DNA of 64,000 nt, taken from Streptomyces triculaminicus (lineage in GTDB: Bacteria; Actinomycetota; Actinomycetes; Streptomycetales; Streptomycetaceae). The translations under genes were made by a program, and so were the position numbers. Under the pieces are notes generated by a model, which saw nothing but the letters and a program-made list of their open reading frames with translations, was not told the DNA's origin and searched no databases. Positions 7,895-17,186 of the stretch are shown in pieces (position 1 is the stretch's first letter; each line of letters starts with the position of its first letter). Location of the stretch: positions 434,001 to 498,000 of the forward strand of contig NZ_JAFMOF010000003.1 in NCBI RefSeq assembly GCF_017349075.1, given 5' to 3'.

Positions 7895-10800
7895 CTACTT
7901 TCGGTCTTGCTTGCCACCCGATCGAGTTGCGCCGACACCGGCCGCCGCCTTCACCCCGCCGTCCTTGGAGCCACCCGCCCCCGGGGACTCAAATGATTCC
8001 AACGCTTCCAACACGTCCTGGACACGGGAAATCTCGGCCTGAATGTCCTCACGACGGCGGACCAGGACGTCCAACTCCCGCTTCCCCTCCTCGAGAAGCC
8101 GTGCGGCCTCCTCGCGAGCCTCGGTGCGCAGGCGCTCGGCCTCGCGTACCGCGGTCGTCTTCTTCTGCTCGGCCTCCTTGATGAGCGCGTCCGCCTTCTT
8201 CACGGCGGTGATGCGCACCTTGCTGGCCTCGCTCTGGGCGTTGGAGATGAGCTTCTCCGCCTTCTCCTCGGCCTCCGTCAGCTGCTCGGTGGCGGCCGCG
8301 ACCAGCTTGTCGCAGCGCTCGCCCGCCGACTGCATCGCCTCGGCCGCCTCCCGGCGGGCCCGGTCGTGCAGCTCCTCGACGTCGGTCTCGATCCGGGTGC
8401 GCAGCTCCTCGGCCCGCTCCCTTATGGCGGTGGCGTCCCCACGCGCCTCGGCGAGCATGGTGTTGGCGTCCGTACGGGCCTGCTCCACCAGGGCGTTGCC
8501 CTCGCCGGTGGCCTCGTTGACGATCCGCTCGGCCTCCTTGCGGGCGGCGCCCACCATGGCGTCGGCCTGCTCCTCGGCGGCGGTGGCGGCTCGTACCGCC
8601 TCCTCCTGCGCCTTGGCGACCAGCGCGTCCGCCTGCTCGGCCGCGTCCGCCAGCTTCCTGGCACCCGCGTCCCGGGCCTGGTCGATCGTCCGCTCGCCCT
8701 CGGCACGGGCCTCGGCGCGCAGCCGCTCCGCCTCCTGGACGGCGTCGGCCTTGATGCGCGCGGAGTCGGCCCGCGTGCTGTTGGCGTTCTCCTGCGCGGC
8801 GGCCAGCGCCTCGGCGGCCTCGGCGGACATCCGCTCCGCCTCCGCCAGCGCCTCGGCGACCAGGGTGTCCGCCTGCTCGGCGGCCTCCGCCCGGCGGGCG
8901 TTGGCGGCCTCGCGGGCCTCGTCGGTGGTGCGCGCCGCCTCCCGGCGGGCGCTCTCCAGCGCCTCGTCGGCGTCGCCGCGCAGCCGCGCGGCCGCGGCCT
9001 CCGCCTCGGCGACGGCGCGCTCGGCCTGCTCGGCGGCCTCGGCGCGGTGGGCGTCGGCGGCCTCGCGGGCCTCCTCGAGGGCGAGGGCGGCCTCGGCGGC
9101 CATGTTCTCCGCCTCGCTCACCGCCTTCGCGATGAGCTCGTCCGCCTGCTGGGCGGCCTCCGCGCGGCGGGCGTTCGCCGCCTCGCGGGCCTTGTCCACG
9201 ATCCGGTCGGCGTCGTCCTGCGCCGAAGCCGTCAGCTCCGCCGCCTCGTCGACGATGCGCTCGGCCTCGGCCCGGCCCTCGGACCGGATCTTGTTCGCGT
9301 CCTCGCGGGCCTCGGCGCGGGTACGCGCCGCGTCCTGCTCGGCCGACGCCAGCGCGTCGGAGGCGTCCGTGCGCATCTGCTGCGCCTTCGCGGACGCGTC
9401 CGCCACCAGCCGCTCGGCCTCGGCCGTCGCCTTGGCGAGCACGGCTTCGGCCTGCTCGTCGGCCTTGGCCTTCTTCTCGGCGGCGGCCGTACGCAGCCGC
9501 TCCGCCTCCTCCGCGGCCTCGGCGCGCTGGGCGTCGGCGGCCTCGCGGGCCTCGTCCAGGGCGAGGGTGGCCTCGTCGGCCAGCTTCTCCGCCTCGCTCA
9601 CGGCCTTCGCGATGAGCTCGTCGGCCTGCTGAGCGGCCTCCGTGCGCTGGGCGTTCGCGGCCTCGCGGGCCTCGTCGACCGTACGGGCGGCCTCGGCGCG
9701 CAGCCGGTCCGCGTCCGCCTCGGCCTGCGCCCGGTGGGCCTCGGCCGCCTCGCGGGCCTCGCCCTCGAGCCGGGTGGCGTCCGCCGTGGCGGCCTCCACC
9801 AGCTCGGCGGCCTCGGCGACCAGCCGCTCCGCCTCGTTCGTCGCCTCGGCGATGAGCTCGTCCGCCTGCTGGGCGGCCTCGGTGCGACGGGCGTTCGCGC
9901 TCTCGCGGGCCTCGTCGACCATGCGGGCCGCCTCGGTCCGCAGCCGCTCGGCCTCCTCGCCGGCCTCGGCCAGCGTGACGCGGGCCTGCTCGGCGCTCTC
10001 CGCCCGCTGGGCGTCGGCCGCCTCACGGGCCGCCTCGACCGTACGGGCCGCCTCGGCGCGCAGCCGCTCGGCCTCCTTCGCGGCCTCGGCGATCAGCTCG
10101 TCGGCCTGCTGGGCGGCCTCGGTGCGGCGGGCGTTGGCCGCCTCGCGGGCCTCGTCCAGGACGCGGGCGGCCTCGGTCTCCACGCGCGTGCCCTCGGCGA
10201 TGGCCTCCGCGACCGTGCGCTCCGCCAGCTCCTTGGCGGCCTCGGAGGCGGCCTTGGCCTCCGCACGGGTGGCGGCCGCCTCCTCGTCGGCGCGCTCACG
10301 CTCGGCGTAGGCCTCGGCACGGACCCGGTCGGCCTCGATCTGGGCGTCGGTGACGGTCCGTTCGGCGTTGTGCTCGGCGGCCGAGCGCAGCCCGGCGATC
10401 TCCTCCTCGGCCTGCTCGTGCAGCCCGGCGACGGCGTCGCGCACCTGCTGGGCGGTCTGCTCGGCGGCGGCCACGAGCTCGCTCGCGCGCTGCTCGGCCT
10501 CCTCGACCAGGCGCCGCCCCTCCTCCTGCGCCTCGGCGACCCGCTTGCGCGCCGAGGCCAGCAGCTCCTCGCTCTGCTCGTGCGCCGCCTCGCGCTCGGC
10601 CTGCGCCTCCGTACGGGCGTCGCCGAGCAGCTCCTCGGCCTCCCGGCGGCGCCGGGCGGCCTCCTCCTGGGCGGCGGCCAGCGCCTCGGCGGCCTCGGCG
10701 GCCGTGCGCTCGGCGGCGGCGTTCGCCTCCGCGCGCAGCCGGTCGGCGCTCTCCTGCGCCTCCGTGCGCAGCCGCTCGGACTCCTCCTCGGCCTCGCTCA

Positions 10801-12793
10801 CCAGGCGCGCGGCCGTGGCCTCGCCCTCCGCGCGGGCCCCGGCGGCCTCCTCGGCCGCCTCGGTCCGCAGCCGCTCGGACTCCTCCTCGGCCTGCTCCCG
10901 CAGCGTGCGCACCCGCTCCGCGGACTCCGTGCGCAGCCGCTCGGCCTCCTCGGCCGCCTCGCGGCGCAGCCGCTCGGCCTCGGCACGGGCCTCGCGCAGC
11001 GCCGTCTCGGCCGACTCCACGCGCTGCTCGGCCTCGGTCTGCAGCCGGGCCAGTTCGGACGCGGCCTCCTCGGCGCGGGCGCGGGCGGCCTCCTCGGCCT
11101 CCTCGCGGGTACGACGCGCGGCCTCGGCGGCCTCGGTGCGCGTGCGCTCGGCGTGGTCCTCGGCCTCCTCGGCCATCTCCTCGGCCTCGGCGCGGGCCCG
11201 CTCCAGGGCCTCCTCGGCCTGCTTGCGCAGCGTGGCGGCGCGCTCGCCGGCCTCGGCGCGCACCCGCTCGCTCTCGGCGGTCGCGCCGGCGCGCGTCTCC
11301 TCCGCGTTGGCCTTGGCCTTGGCCAGCAGCTCCTCGGCGGTGGTGGCCGCCTCCTCGATCTGCTGCAGCGCCTCGCGGCGGGCCTCGCCGCGGATGCGCT
11401 CGCCCTCGGCGACGGCCTCGGCACGCAGCTGCTCGGCCTCGCCGCGCAGCCGCCGGGCCTCCTCCTGGAGCTCGACGGTCCTGGCGCGGTACTCCTTGGT
11501 GTCGTCCTTCGCCTCGCCCTTGAGCTGCTCGGCGGTGTCCGCGGCCTGCTCGCGCAGCCGCTCGGACTCGGCCTCCGCCTCGCCGCGGATGCGCTCGGCC
11601 TCGGCGGCGGCGGCCCTGGTGGTGGCCAGGGCGTCCTCCGACGCCTTCGCCAGCACCTCCTCGGCCGTACGGGCGGCCTTGGCCAGGGCGGCGGCGGAGT
11701 CCTCGGCGACGGCGCTGCGCGCCTTCTCGGCGGCCTCGGCCACCAGCCGCTCGGCCTCGGCCGCGGCGTCCGCGCGCAGCTGCTCGGCCTCGGCCTTGAG
11801 GGCCTCGGCCTCCTTGGTGGCCTCGCTCACCAGGCGGGCGATCTCGGCCCTGGCCGTACGGGTGCGCTGCTCGTTGTCCGACTCGGCGCCGGCCAGCCGC
11901 CGGGAGGCGGTCTCCTTGGCCTCGGCGACGAGCTTGTCGGCCTCGGCGCGCGCCTCGCGCAGCGCCGTGTCGGCCTCCTGCAGGCGCGCTTCGGCCGTGC
12001 GCGTCATCTCGGCGGAGGCGGTGCGCGCCTGGTCGGACTCGGCGCTGGTGGACGAGCGCAGCTGCTCGGCGTGGTCGGTGGCCTCCTGGGCCTGCGCGGA
12101 GGCGGCGCTCAGCAGCCGCTCGGCGTCCGTGCGCGCGCGGCGCAGGATCGCTTCGGCTTCCGCGCGGGCCTCCTCGGCGGCGGCTCCGAGCCGGCTGCTG
12201 GCCTGCTCGGTCAGCCGCTGGGCCTCGGCGCGGGCCGCGGTCAGGGCCTGCTCGGCCTCCGCCCGCGACTCCTCCAGCAGCCGGCGCGCCTGCGACTCGG
12301 TGCGGGCGCGCAGCTGCTCGGCCCAGGCGACGTTCTCGTTGACGTGCGACTCGACGGTGCGGCGGCGCTCGTTGAGCTCCTCGTCCAGGCGCTGGCGGCG
12401 GGCCACCGCCTCGGCGTGCAGCTCCGACTCCAGGCGGGCCTGGCGCTCGGCCTGCTCCTGGAGCAGGCGCTGCGTCTGGGCCCGGGCCTCGCGCAGCTCG
12501 CGCTCGGCGTCCGTGCGCAGCTGCTCGGCCTGGATCTGGGCGTTGCGCAGCAGCTGCTCGGCCTGGTAGCCGATGTCCGCCGAGTCGTAGGCGGGACGGT
12601 GTGCGAGGTTGCGGCGCGCCTCATGGAGCTTGGCGCGCAACACCTCGACCTGGTAGCCGAGGTCGTCGGCGTGCTGGACAGCCTTTTCCCGCTCGGTCTT
12701 CAGCCGCTTCATCTCGGCCTCGAACTTCGAGAGGTGGTCGGCTTCCTCCAGCTGACTCTCCTGGCGCTCGTAGCCCCGCACAGCGCGGTCCAT
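7895..12793 (-). CDS. scy: Scy, giant polarity-organising coiled-coil protein
   Basis: This 1632-residue protein has an N-terminal DLGYQVEVLRAKLHEARRNL segment, shared with other Streptomyces tip proteins. About 1500 residues of Ala/Glu/Arg-rich coiled coil without prolines follow. The short tail includes RREDIQAEISRVQDVLEALE. Family knowledge: Scy is a scaffold that recruits DivIVA and FilP and sets tip number, and its coil mixes 11-residue and 7-residue repeats. Residues 881-1240 here are nine tandem units of 40 residues, followed by one of 51. From memory, S. coelicolor Scy is 1326 residues, so this one is long. An alternative start, GTG, lies four codons in (VRGYERQES). Confidence 0.92.
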   Translation of the reverse strand: MDRAVRGYERQESQLEEADHLSKFEAEMKRLKTEREKAVQHADDLGYQVEVLRAKLHEARRNLAHRPAYDSADIGYQAEQLLRNAQIQAEQLRTDAERELREARAQTQRLLQEQAERQARLESELHAEAVARRQRLDEELNERRRTVESHVNENVAWAEQLRARTESQARRLLEESRAEAEQALTAARAEAQRLTEQASSRLGAAAEEARAEAEAILRRARTDAERLLSAASAQAQEATDHAEQLRSSTSAESDQARTASAEMTRTAEARLQEADTALREARAEADKLVAEAKETASRRLAGAESDNEQRTRTARAEIARLVSEATKEAEALKAEAEQLRADAAAEAERLVAEAAEKARSAVAEDSAAALAKAARTAEEVLAKASEDALATTRAAAAEAERIRGEAEAESERLREQAADTAEQLKGEAKDDTKEYRARTVELQEEARRLRGEAEQLRAEAVAEGERIRGEARREALQQIEEAATTAEELLAKAKANAEETRAGATAESERVRAEAGERAATLRKQAEEALERARAEAEEMAEEAEDHAERTRTEAAEAARRTREEAEEAARARAEEAASELARLQTEAEQRVESAETALREARAEAERLRREAAEEAERLRTESAERVRTLREQAEEESERLRTEAAEEAAGARAEGEATAARLVSEAEEESERLRTEAQESADRLRAEANAAAERTAAEAAEALAAAQEEAARRRREAEELLGDARTEAQAEREAAHEQSEELLASARKRVAEAQEEGRRLVEEAEQRASELVAAAEQTAQQVRDAVAGLHEQAEEEIAGLRSAAEHNAERTVTDAQIEADRVRAEAYAERERADEEAAATRAEAKAASEAAKELAERTVAEAIAEGTRVETEAARVLDEAREAANARRTEAAQQADELIAEAAKEAERLRAEAARTVEAAREAADAQRAESAEQARVTLAEAGEEAERLRTEAARMVDEARESANARRTEAAQQADELIAEATNEAERLVAEAAELVEAATADATRLEGEAREAAEAHRAQAEADADRLRAEAARTVDEAREAANAQRTEAAQQADELIAKAVSEAEKLADEATLALDEAREAADAQRAEAAEEAERLRTAAAEKKAKADEQAEAVLAKATAEAERLVADASAKAQQMRTDASDALASAEQDAARTRAEAREDANKIRSEGRAEAERIVDEAAELTASAQDDADRIVDKAREAANARRAEAAQQADELIAKAVSEAENMAAEAALALEEAREAADAHRAEAAEQAERAVAEAEAAAARLRGDADEALESARREAARTTDEAREAANARRAEAAEQADTLVAEALAEAERMSAEAAEALAAAQENANSTRADSARIKADAVQEAERLRAEARAEGERTIDQARDAGARKLADAAEQADALVAKAQEEAVRAATAAEEQADAMVGAARKEAERIVNEATGEGNALVEQARTDANTMLAEARGDATAIRERAEELRTRIETDVEELHDRARREAAEAMQSAGERCDKLVAAATEQLTEAEEKAEKLISNAQSEASKVRITAVKKADALIKEAEQKKTTAVREAERLRTEAREEAARLLEEGKRELDVLVRRREDIQAEISRVQDVLEALESFESPGAGGSKDGGVKAAAGVGATRSGGKQDRK
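9074..10153 (-). repeat. Nine tandem 120-bp (40-codon) units inside scy
   Basis: Counting from residue 881, motifs of the type EAREAANARRTEAAQQADEL recur at residues 881, 921, 961, 1041, 1081, 1161, 1201 and 1241, with more divergent units at 1001 and 1121. Units at residues 1041 and 1201 are nearly identical (both contain AAQQADELIAKAVSEAE). Forty residues equals three hendecads plus one heptad, one hendecad fewer than the published 51-residue Scy repeat. A true 51-residue unit follows at 1241-1291. Confidence 0.8.
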
Positions 12794-12958
12794 CCGTCCC
12801 CTGGTCGCGTCGGCGGCCGGCCCCGTACTGCGTCGGTGGTGGAACCCGGAGCCCGCCCTTCCGAAGAAATGGTGTCAGATCATCGGTACAGCCCGGGCCC
12901 GGGGGCCACCCGGTAACCCCGGCCGAACCCGCACTCTACCGGCCGGGGGAGGGGTGGG

Positions 12959-13399
12959 TCAGTGCTCCGCCTCCGGGCGGGGTGCCGAGGTGACCAGTTC
13001 GGTGAGCACGCCGTGGCAGTCCTTGGGGTGCAGGAACGTGATGCGCGAGCCCATCGAGCCCCGGCGGGGCTCGTCGTAGAGGACCCGTACGCCCTTGTCC
13101 CCGATGGCCCGCGCGTCCCCGTCGACGTCCGCGGTGCCGAACGCGATGTGGTGAACGCCCTCGCCGTTCTTCGCGAGCCACTTGCCGACCGCGGAGTCCT
13201 CCCGCGTGGGCTCCAGCAGCTGCAGATAGGAGGCCCCGCCGTCGGAGGTCCCGTTGATTTTCAGCATGGCCTCGCGGACGCCCTGCTCCTCGTTGACCTC
13301 GGTGTGGAACACCTCGAAGCCGTACGTGGCACGGTAGAACTCGACGGTCCGGTCGAGGTCGAAGCAGGCGATCCCGATGTGGTCGATGCGCGTCAGCAT
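12959..13399 (-). CDS. mce: Methylmalonyl-CoA epimerase
   Basis: This 146-residue VOC-fold protein starts at ATG 13399 (MLTRIDHIGIACFDLD). Likely metal ligands are H7, H84 in GVHHIAFG and E134 in VLTELVTS. EPRRGSMGSRITFLHP is also typical of the enzyme. It interconverts (2R)- and (2S)-methylmalonyl-CoA, linking propionyl-CoA carboxylase and methylmalonyl-CoA mutase. It is divergent from the thiolase gene and lies close to meaB, which fits a propionate/methylmalonyl-CoA function. Confidence 0.92.
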   Translation of the reverse strand: MLTRIDHIGIACFDLDRTVEFYRATYGFEVFHTEVNEEQGVREAMLKINGTSDGGASYLQLLEPTREDSAVGKWLAKNGEGVHHIAFGTADVDGDARAIGDKGVRVLYDEPRRGSMGSRITFLHPKDCHGVLTELVTSAPRPEAEH

Positions 13400-13537
13400 G
13401 GCTCCAGTGCACCGCCGGACGGGGTGGTTACGCAACGTGCGCGCGATCACACCTTCCGCCCGGTGACCGGGTGCCGCACGCTCAGTACATTGACGGGAAC
13501 CGTCGTTAACATCCCTCTGCTCGAAGGGGCCGCGCCC

Positions 13538-14749
13538 ATGTCTGGTACGAACGGGAACAACCGCCGCACTTCCGTCATCGTCGCGGGCGCCCGTACGCCC
13601 ATGGGCCGCCTGCTGGGCTCGCTGCGCAGCTTCTCCGGCGCCGACCTGGGCGGCTTCGCCATCAAGGCGGCCCTGGACCGGGCCGGCATCGGCGGCGACC
13701 AGGTGCAGTACGTGATCATGGGTCAGGTGCTGCAGGCCGGCGCCGGGCAGATCCCGGCCCGCCAGGCCGCCGTCAAGGCCGGCATCCCCATGAACGTCCC
13801 CGCCCTGACCGTCAACAAGGTCTGCCTGTCGGGCCTGGACGCCATCGCGCTGGCCGACCAGCTCATCCGCGCGGGCGAGTTCGACATCGTGGTGGCCGGC
13901 GGCCAGGAGTCGATGACCAACGCCCCGCACCTGCTGCCCAAGTCCCGCGAGGGCTTCAAGTACGGCGCCGTCGAGATGCTCGACACGATGGCCCACGACG
14001 GCCTGACGGACGCCTTCGAGAACATCGCGATGGGCGAGTCCACCGAGAAGCACAACACCCGGCTGGGCATCCGCCGCCCCGAGCAGGACGAGATCGCGGC
14101 GCTGTCCCACCAGCGGGCCGCCGCCGCCCAGAAGAACGGCCTGTTCGAGGCCGAGATCACCCCGGTGGAGATCCCGCAGCGCAAGGGCGAGCCGGTCGTC
14201 TTCAGCAAGGACGAGGGCATCCGCGCGGAGACCACGACGGAGTCCCTGGCCAAGCTGCGCCCCGCCTTCACCAAGGACGGCACGATCACGGCCGGCACGT
14301 CCTCGCAGATCTCCGACGGCGCCGCCGCGGTGGTCGTGATGAGCAAGGAGAAGGCCGAGGAGCTGGGCCTGGCGTGGATCGCCGAGATCGGCGCCCATGG
14401 CAACGTGTCCGGCCCCGACAACTCCCTGCAGTCCCAGCCCTCCAACGCCATCCTGCACGCGCTGGGCAAGGAGGGCCTGACGGTCGGCGACCTCGACCTG
14501 ATCGAGATCAACGAGGCGTTCGCCGCCGTCGCGGTGCAGTCCATGAAGGATCTGGGCGTATCCCCTGAAAAGGTGAACGTCAACGGTGGCGCCATCGCGC
14601 TCGGCCACCCGATCGGCATGTCGGGCGCCCGCATCGTGCTGCACCTCGCGCTGGAGCTCAAGCGGCGCGGCGGCGGGACCGGCGCGGCCGCGCTCTGCGG
14701 CGGCGGCGGCCAGGGCGACGCCCTGATCGTCCGCGTGCCGGGCAACTGA
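13538..14749 (+). CDS. Acetyl-CoA C-acetyltransferase (thiolase)
   Basis: This 403-residue thiolase starts at ATG 13538. The nucleophilic cysteine is C96 in NKVCLSGLDAI. The second half carries NEAFAAVAVQS, the catalytic-histidine motif GGAIALGHPIGMSGAR and the second active-site cysteine in AALCGGGGQGD. It condenses two acetyl-CoA to acetoacetyl-CoA or runs in reverse, supplying or consuming C4 units such as butyryl-CoA precursors. meaB follows 44 bases later on the same strand, so co-transcription is likely. Confidence 0.92.
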   Translation: MSGTNGNNRRTSVIVAGARTPMGRLLGSLRSFSGADLGGFAIKAALDRAGIGGDQVQYVIMGQVLQAGAGQIPARQAAVKAGIPMNVPALTVNKVCLSGLDAIALADQLIRAGEFDIVVAGGQESMTNAPHLLPKSREGFKYGAVEMLDTMAHDGLTDAFENIAMGESTEKHNTRLGIRRPEQDEIAALSHQRAAAAQKNGLFEAEITPVEIPQRKGEPVVFSKDEGIRAETTTESLAKLRPAFTKDGTITAGTSSQISDGAAAVVVMSKEKAEELGLAWIAEIGAHGNVSGPDNSLQSQPSNAILHALGKEGLTVGDLDLIEINEAFAAVAVQSMKDLGVSPEKVNVNGGAIALGHPIGMSGARIVLHLALELKRRGGGTGAAALCGGGGQGDALIVRVPGN

Positions 14750-14793
14750 CTCCCGGCCCCCGGCCGGCATCCGATGTGTGGAACGGAGCAGTG

Positions 14794-15750
14794 ATGGTGG
14801 ACGTCCCCGCTTTGGTCGAGCAGGCCCGCGACGGCAGGCCGCGCGCGGTGGCCCGGCTGATCTCCCTGGTGGAGGGGGCGTCCCCGCAGCTGCGCGAGGT
14901 GATGGCCGCGCTGGCCCCGCTCACCGGCGGCGCCTATGTGGTGGGCCTGACCGGCTCGCCCGGCGTCGGCAAGTCCACCTCGACGTCGGCGCTGGTGAGC
15001 GCGTACCGGCGGATGGGCAAGCGGGTCGGCGTGCTCGCCGTCGACCCCTCCTCGCCGTTCTCCGGCGGCGCGCTGCTCGGCGACCGGGTCCGGATGTCGG
15101 AGCACGCCTCCGACCCGGGCGTCTACATCCGCTCGATGGCCACCCGCGGCCACCTGGGCGGCCTGGCGTGGGCCGCCCCGCAGGCCATCCGGGTGCTGGA
15201 CGCGGCCGGCTGCGACGTGGTCCTGGTGGAGACCGTGGGCGTGGGGCAGTCGGAGGTGGAGATCGCCTCCCAGGCCGACACGTCGGTGGTGCTGCTGGCG
15301 CCCGGCATGGGCGACGGCATCCAGGCCGCCAAGGCGGGCATCCTCGAGATCGGCGACGTCTACGTCGTCAACAAGGCCGACCGCGACGGCGCGGACGCCA
15401 CGGCCCGCGAGCTCAACCACATGCTGGGCCTGGGCGAGGCCCGCGCGCCCGGCGACTGGCGGCCCCCCATCGTCAAGACGGTGGCCGCGCGCGGCGAGGG
15501 CACCGACGAGGTGGTCGAGGCGCTGGAGAAGCACCGCGCCTGGATGGAGGAGCGGGGCGTCCTCGCCGACCGGCGGCGCCGGCGGGCCGCGCACGAGGTG
15601 GAGACCATCGCCGTGACGGCGCTGCGCGAGCGCATCGGCGACCTGCGGGGCGACCGCCGGCTGGCCGCGCTCGCGGAGCGCGTGGTGGGCGGCGACCTCG
15701 ACCCCTACGCCGCCGCCGACGAGCTCGTGGCGGGCCTGACCGAGGGCTGA
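14794..15750 (+). CDS. meaB: MeaB, GTPase chaperone of B12-dependent acyl-CoA mutase
   Basis: This 318-residue G3E GTPase has P-loop GLTGSPGVGKST (51-62), DPSSPFSGGALLGDRVRM switch region, VETVGVGQSE and the base-recognition motif NKADRDGAD. Family knowledge: MeaB gates adenosylcobalamin delivery and protects methylmalonyl-CoA or isobutyryl-CoA mutase from inactivation. I chose ATG 14794 because GGAG lies seven bases upstream. GTG 14791 and GTG 14776 are alternatives. The mutase partner may be IcmA at 22078 or a methylmalonyl-CoA mutase outside the window. Confidence 0.93.
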   Translation: MVDVPALVEQARDGRPRAVARLISLVEGASPQLREVMAALAPLTGGAYVVGLTGSPGVGKSTSTSALVSAYRRMGKRVGVLAVDPSSPFSGGALLGDRVRMSEHASDPGVYIRSMATRGHLGGLAWAAPQAIRVLDAAGCDVVLVETVGVGQSEVEIASQADTSVVLLAPGMGDGIQAAKAGILEIGDVYVVNKADRDGADATARELNHMLGLGEARAPGDWRPPIVKTVAARGEGTDEVVEALEKHRAWMEERGVLADRRRRRAAHEVETIAVTALRERIGDLRGDRRLAALAERVVGGDLDPYAAADELVAGLTEG

Positions 15751-15771
15751 CCCGGCCGAGGGCCGGAACGA

Positions 15772-15818
15772 CCGATCGCCGTCGCCGCCGGAGGAGTTCC
15801 GGTGGCGACGGCGATCGG
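15772..15818. terminator. Bidirectional terminator between meaB and marR
   Basis: A hairpin of about 21 bp: outer arms CCGATCGCCGTCGCC and its exact complement, inner arms GCCGGA and TCCGGT with one G-T pair, loop GGAGT. It sits between two convergent genes and can serve both. Confidence 0.8.
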
Positions 15819-15841
15819 CGATCAGTGGTGACCGGGAACGG

Positions 15842-16318
15842 TCAGATGCGCCCCCGCGTGGACCGCAGGTGCTGGGCGACCGGACGCAGGGACTCCTGGA
15901 GGGCCTTGAGCTCGTCCGTCGACAGCAGGTCGATGAAGTGCTCGCGCACGGACGCCACATGGTGCGGGGCGACCTTGCGCATGGTCTCCCAGCCGTGGTC
16001 CGTGAGCACCGCGAACAGGCCGCGCCGGTCGGACTCGCAGTTCTCCCGGCGGACGAGCCCGGCGTTCTCCATGCGCGTGATCTGGTGCGACAGACGGCTC
16101 TTGGACTGCAGGGTGGCGGTCGCGAGATCGCTCATCCGCATCCGGTGGTCGTCCGACTCCGAGAGGTTGACCAGGATCTCGTAGTCGTTGTTGGTGAGGC
16201 CGAACGGCTGCAGGTCCCGTTCGAGCTGGTGCATCAGCAGCCGGCTCACGTCCAGGTGGGCGCGCCAGGTGGCCTGTTCCTCGTCGCTGAGCCAGCGAGT
16301 GCCGTTCTCGGTGTCCAT
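15842..16318 (-). CDS. MarR-family transcriptional regulator
   Basis: This 158-residue winged-helix protein contains DLATATLQSKSRLSHQITRMENAGLV (recognition helix) and NCESDRRGLFAVLTDHGW (wing). The N-terminal TRWLSDEEQATWRAHLDVSRLLM helix forms the dimer region. MarR proteins usually repress a nearby gene and respond to small phenolic or redox ligands. The ligand is unknown. The promoter sits six bases before the ATG, so the mRNA is probably leaderless. The AIM24 operon lies upstream in the same direction. Confidence 0.88.
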   Translation of the reverse strand: MDTENGTRWLSDEEQATWRAHLDVSRLLMHQLERDLQPFGLTNNDYEILVNLSESDDHRMRMSDLATATLQSKSRLSHQITRMENAGLVRRENCESDRRGLFAVLTDHGWETMRKVAPHHVASVREHFIDLLSTDELKALQESLRPVAQHLRSTRGRI

Positions 16319-16355
16319 GGATGGATTCTACCTAAGAGGTTGAAAGATTAACTAA
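16319..16355 (-). promoter_or_regulatory. Probable promoter of the MarR gene (leaderless)
   Basis: On the minus strand, TTAGTT (16350-16355), a 19-base spacer and TAGAAT (16325-16330) resemble a housekeeping promoter. Only six bases separate the -10 box from the ATG, so transcription would start at or next to the start codon. The stretch is AT-rich compared with its surroundings. Confidence 0.5.
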
Positions 16356-16420
16356 ATGACAGGGCGGAACGAGCAGAACGAGAGGTCATGCGTTCGACGT
16401 CACACTCCGCAGGGTACCGC

Positions 16421-17186
16421 TCACAGCCCGAAGCGGCGCTGGAGGTCGCCCAGCTGACCCGGCAAGCGCGGTGTCATTGGCTGATTTCCGGGACTTGCGT
16501 GCGGAACGCCCGCCTGCTCAGGGGGAGCGTCGCCCGTCGGGATCTCCTCCATCAGCCGCTCGGTGGACTGCAGCAGCACGGTCCCGGCGCCCACGAACTC
16601 GAACTGGTGCTCCTCGCCGGACGCGCCCCCAGCCCCGTCAGCCGGCGCACCCCGCCCATGACCCCCGCAGGTACTGGTGGTCGTAGTGATGGCAGGGCGA
16701 CGGGCAGTCCGCCCAGCCCACCAGCGCCTGCGGGTCCACCCGGATCGGCGGCTCGACGAAGACGACCGGCCCGTTGGAGGCGGCCACGAACTTCCCCGTG
16801 CCGATCAGGGTCAGGAACCCCGGGATGATGGACTGCTTGAGCGAGAGCGACGGCTCGAAGGCCAGCAGATTCCCCGAGCGGACGGTGAGGTTGCCGTCCT
16901 CGAGGTCGTAGGAGTTGACGTCGAAGGAGCGGTCGGCGAGCAGCATCTTGCCCTGCCCCTCGGCCACCACCCAGTCCGCCGCGTGCAGCGGCGAGTGGAA
17001 GCTGCCCGCGATCAGCCGGTCGAGCGGACCGTGGCCGATGCCGTGGAAGCTGATCCGCCCGTAATAGGCGATCATCTTCCCCTTCTGCAGGAACCACTGG
17101 CCCTTCAGGTCCACGCTGAACGCGTACGCGTTGACGTTGTCGTTCGCCGGAAGGGTCGTCACGTCATGAATGACCGGGCCGCTCAC
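16421..17186 (-). pseudogene. AIM24-family protein 3 of 3, with two apparent single-base deletions
   Basis: The GTG start at 17186 overlaps the upstream stop as GTGA. The frame reads VSGPVIHDVTTLP, then GQWFLQKGKMIAYYGRISF, and as given stops at 16638 after 182 residues. Adding one base in the G-run near 16652 and one near 16626 restores a continuous frame through VMGGVRRLTGLG, GEEHQFEFVGAGTVLLQ, STERLMEEIPTG and LGDLQRRFGL to a stop at 16421. The total would be 255 residues. The restored tail fits the family, so I infer consensus errors rather than decay. AIM24 domains form trimeric beta-helical discs; their role in bacteria is poorly known. Confidence 0.75.

Noticed and set aside
7895..12793. 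CRISPR-like or satellite array inside scy
   Set aside because: The periodicity is in codons of a continuous coiled coil and units vary throughout; there are no repeat-spacer units.
8366..12916. Very long open frame (over 1500 codons) on the plus strand opposite scy
   Set aside because: It is the antisense shadow of scy: Leu/Gly/Arg-rich, without recognisable domains or a ribosome site. Repetitive GC-rich coding DNA leaves such frames open.
16388..16828. Plus-strand small gene between marR and the AIM24 operon
   Set aside because: It is antisense to the restored 3' end of the third AIM24 gene and has no ribosome site or family signal.
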